Origin: Bradymonas sp963697525
GTDB taxonomy: Bacteria; Myxococcota_A; Bradymonadia; Bradymonadales; Bradymonadaceae
Direction of reading: 5' to 3'
DNA length: 64,000 nucleotides
NCBI GenBank assembly: GCA_963697525.1
Contig: OY969087.1
Coordinates: 5,022,001 to 5,086,000 of the forward strand
Below are positions 63,854-64,000 of this stretch, in pieces. The notes below the pieces were generated by a model. The model was not told the origin of the DNA. It made no database searches and saw nothing but the letters and a program-made list of their open reading frames with translations. Position 1 is the first letter of the stretch. Every line of letters begins with the position of its first letter. The translations under genes and the position numbers were made by a program.

Positions 63854-64000
63854 CTATTCGTCCAGGGCGACATGCGGCGAATATTCGGGGGTAAAGTCCT
63901 CGTAGTTGAGGGTGGTGAGCACCCCGCCGGGGTATTTGCCGTTGTTGGTCGCCCGGAAGGTGGCATGGTCGTGGAAGGTCCACACCCCCGGGTTGGCGCC
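63854..64000 (-). CDS. C-terminal fragment of a multicopper oxidase/cupredoxin-type protein
   Basis: The frame enters from the right edge and ends at a TAG at 63854-63856, giving 48 residues. 'GANPGVWTFHDHATF' resembles the type 1/type 3 copper motif near the C-terminus of multicopper oxidases (usually NPGxWxxHCH), but the Cys of HCH is Asp here. The fragment is too short to prove enzyme class. It lies directly upstream of the barrel protein on the same strand. Confidence 0.6.
   Translation of the reverse strand, partial: GANPGVWTFHDHATFRATNNGKYPGGVLTTLNYEDFTPEYSPHVALDE

Overview
The window is about 65% G+C and almost fully coding, and it comes from a Gram-negative bacterium (RND efflux with an outer-membrane factor, a BamA-type barrel, lipoproteins, murein hydrolases). 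The mix of a Ser/Thr kinase fused to AAA and TPR domains, a caspase-like protease, a double-PASTA-free J-protein/DnaK operon, a FAAL and large multidomain envelope proteins suggests a myxobacteria-like deltaproteobacterium (Myxococcota/Bradymonadota type). That placement is inference from gene content, not a phylogeny. I saw no rRNA, tRNA, CRISPR array, insertion sequence or phage module.

Layout. 1-117 is the tail of a plus-strand gene. 195-3668 (minus) is a large secreted protease-propeller-barrel protein. 3882-10601 (plus) is a TetR-controlled RND tripartite efflux operon with two matching operator-like inverted repeats. 10721-12595 (plus) is an orphan fatty acyl-AMP ligase. From 36496 back to 12608 runs a long minus-strand block: caspase-like barrel protein, RidA, MepA-HEAT lipoprotein, small lipoprotein, Ser/Thr kinase, GT4 glycosyltransferase, glycogen-debranching-type glucosidase, a Clp1-type polynucleotide kinase fused to an RNase Z-like domain, a D-amino-acid aminotransferase, an SLC13 permease, the pyruvate dehydrogenase operon (E1-E2-E3) and a DUF4476 protein.

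36761-39685 (plus) is a ClpA/ClpC-like unfoldase. It converges on a minus-strand set of DUF2520 protein, NadD, NamZ-type muramidase, Cache-like sensor, zinc-finger ParA and manganese catalase. A UPF0104 flippase-like protein and a lipoprotein diverge near 47.3 kb. 48008-51239 (plus) holds a helical-repeat protein and a frameshifted degenerate HD-GYP protein. They converge on a minus-strand chaperone operon (J-domain protein, DnaK, acidic repeat protein, the last also frameshifted). The right end has ArgD, HslUV, a cyclopropane fatty acid synthase, a small thioredoxin-like protein, an outer-membrane-type protein and the C-terminus of a multicopper oxidase-like protein.

The most unusual items are the polynucleotide kinase-RNase Z fusion (21660-23654), the chaperone operon whose first and last genes share a small helical module, and the pair of single-base frameshifts 3.2 kb apart, which may be sequence errors.
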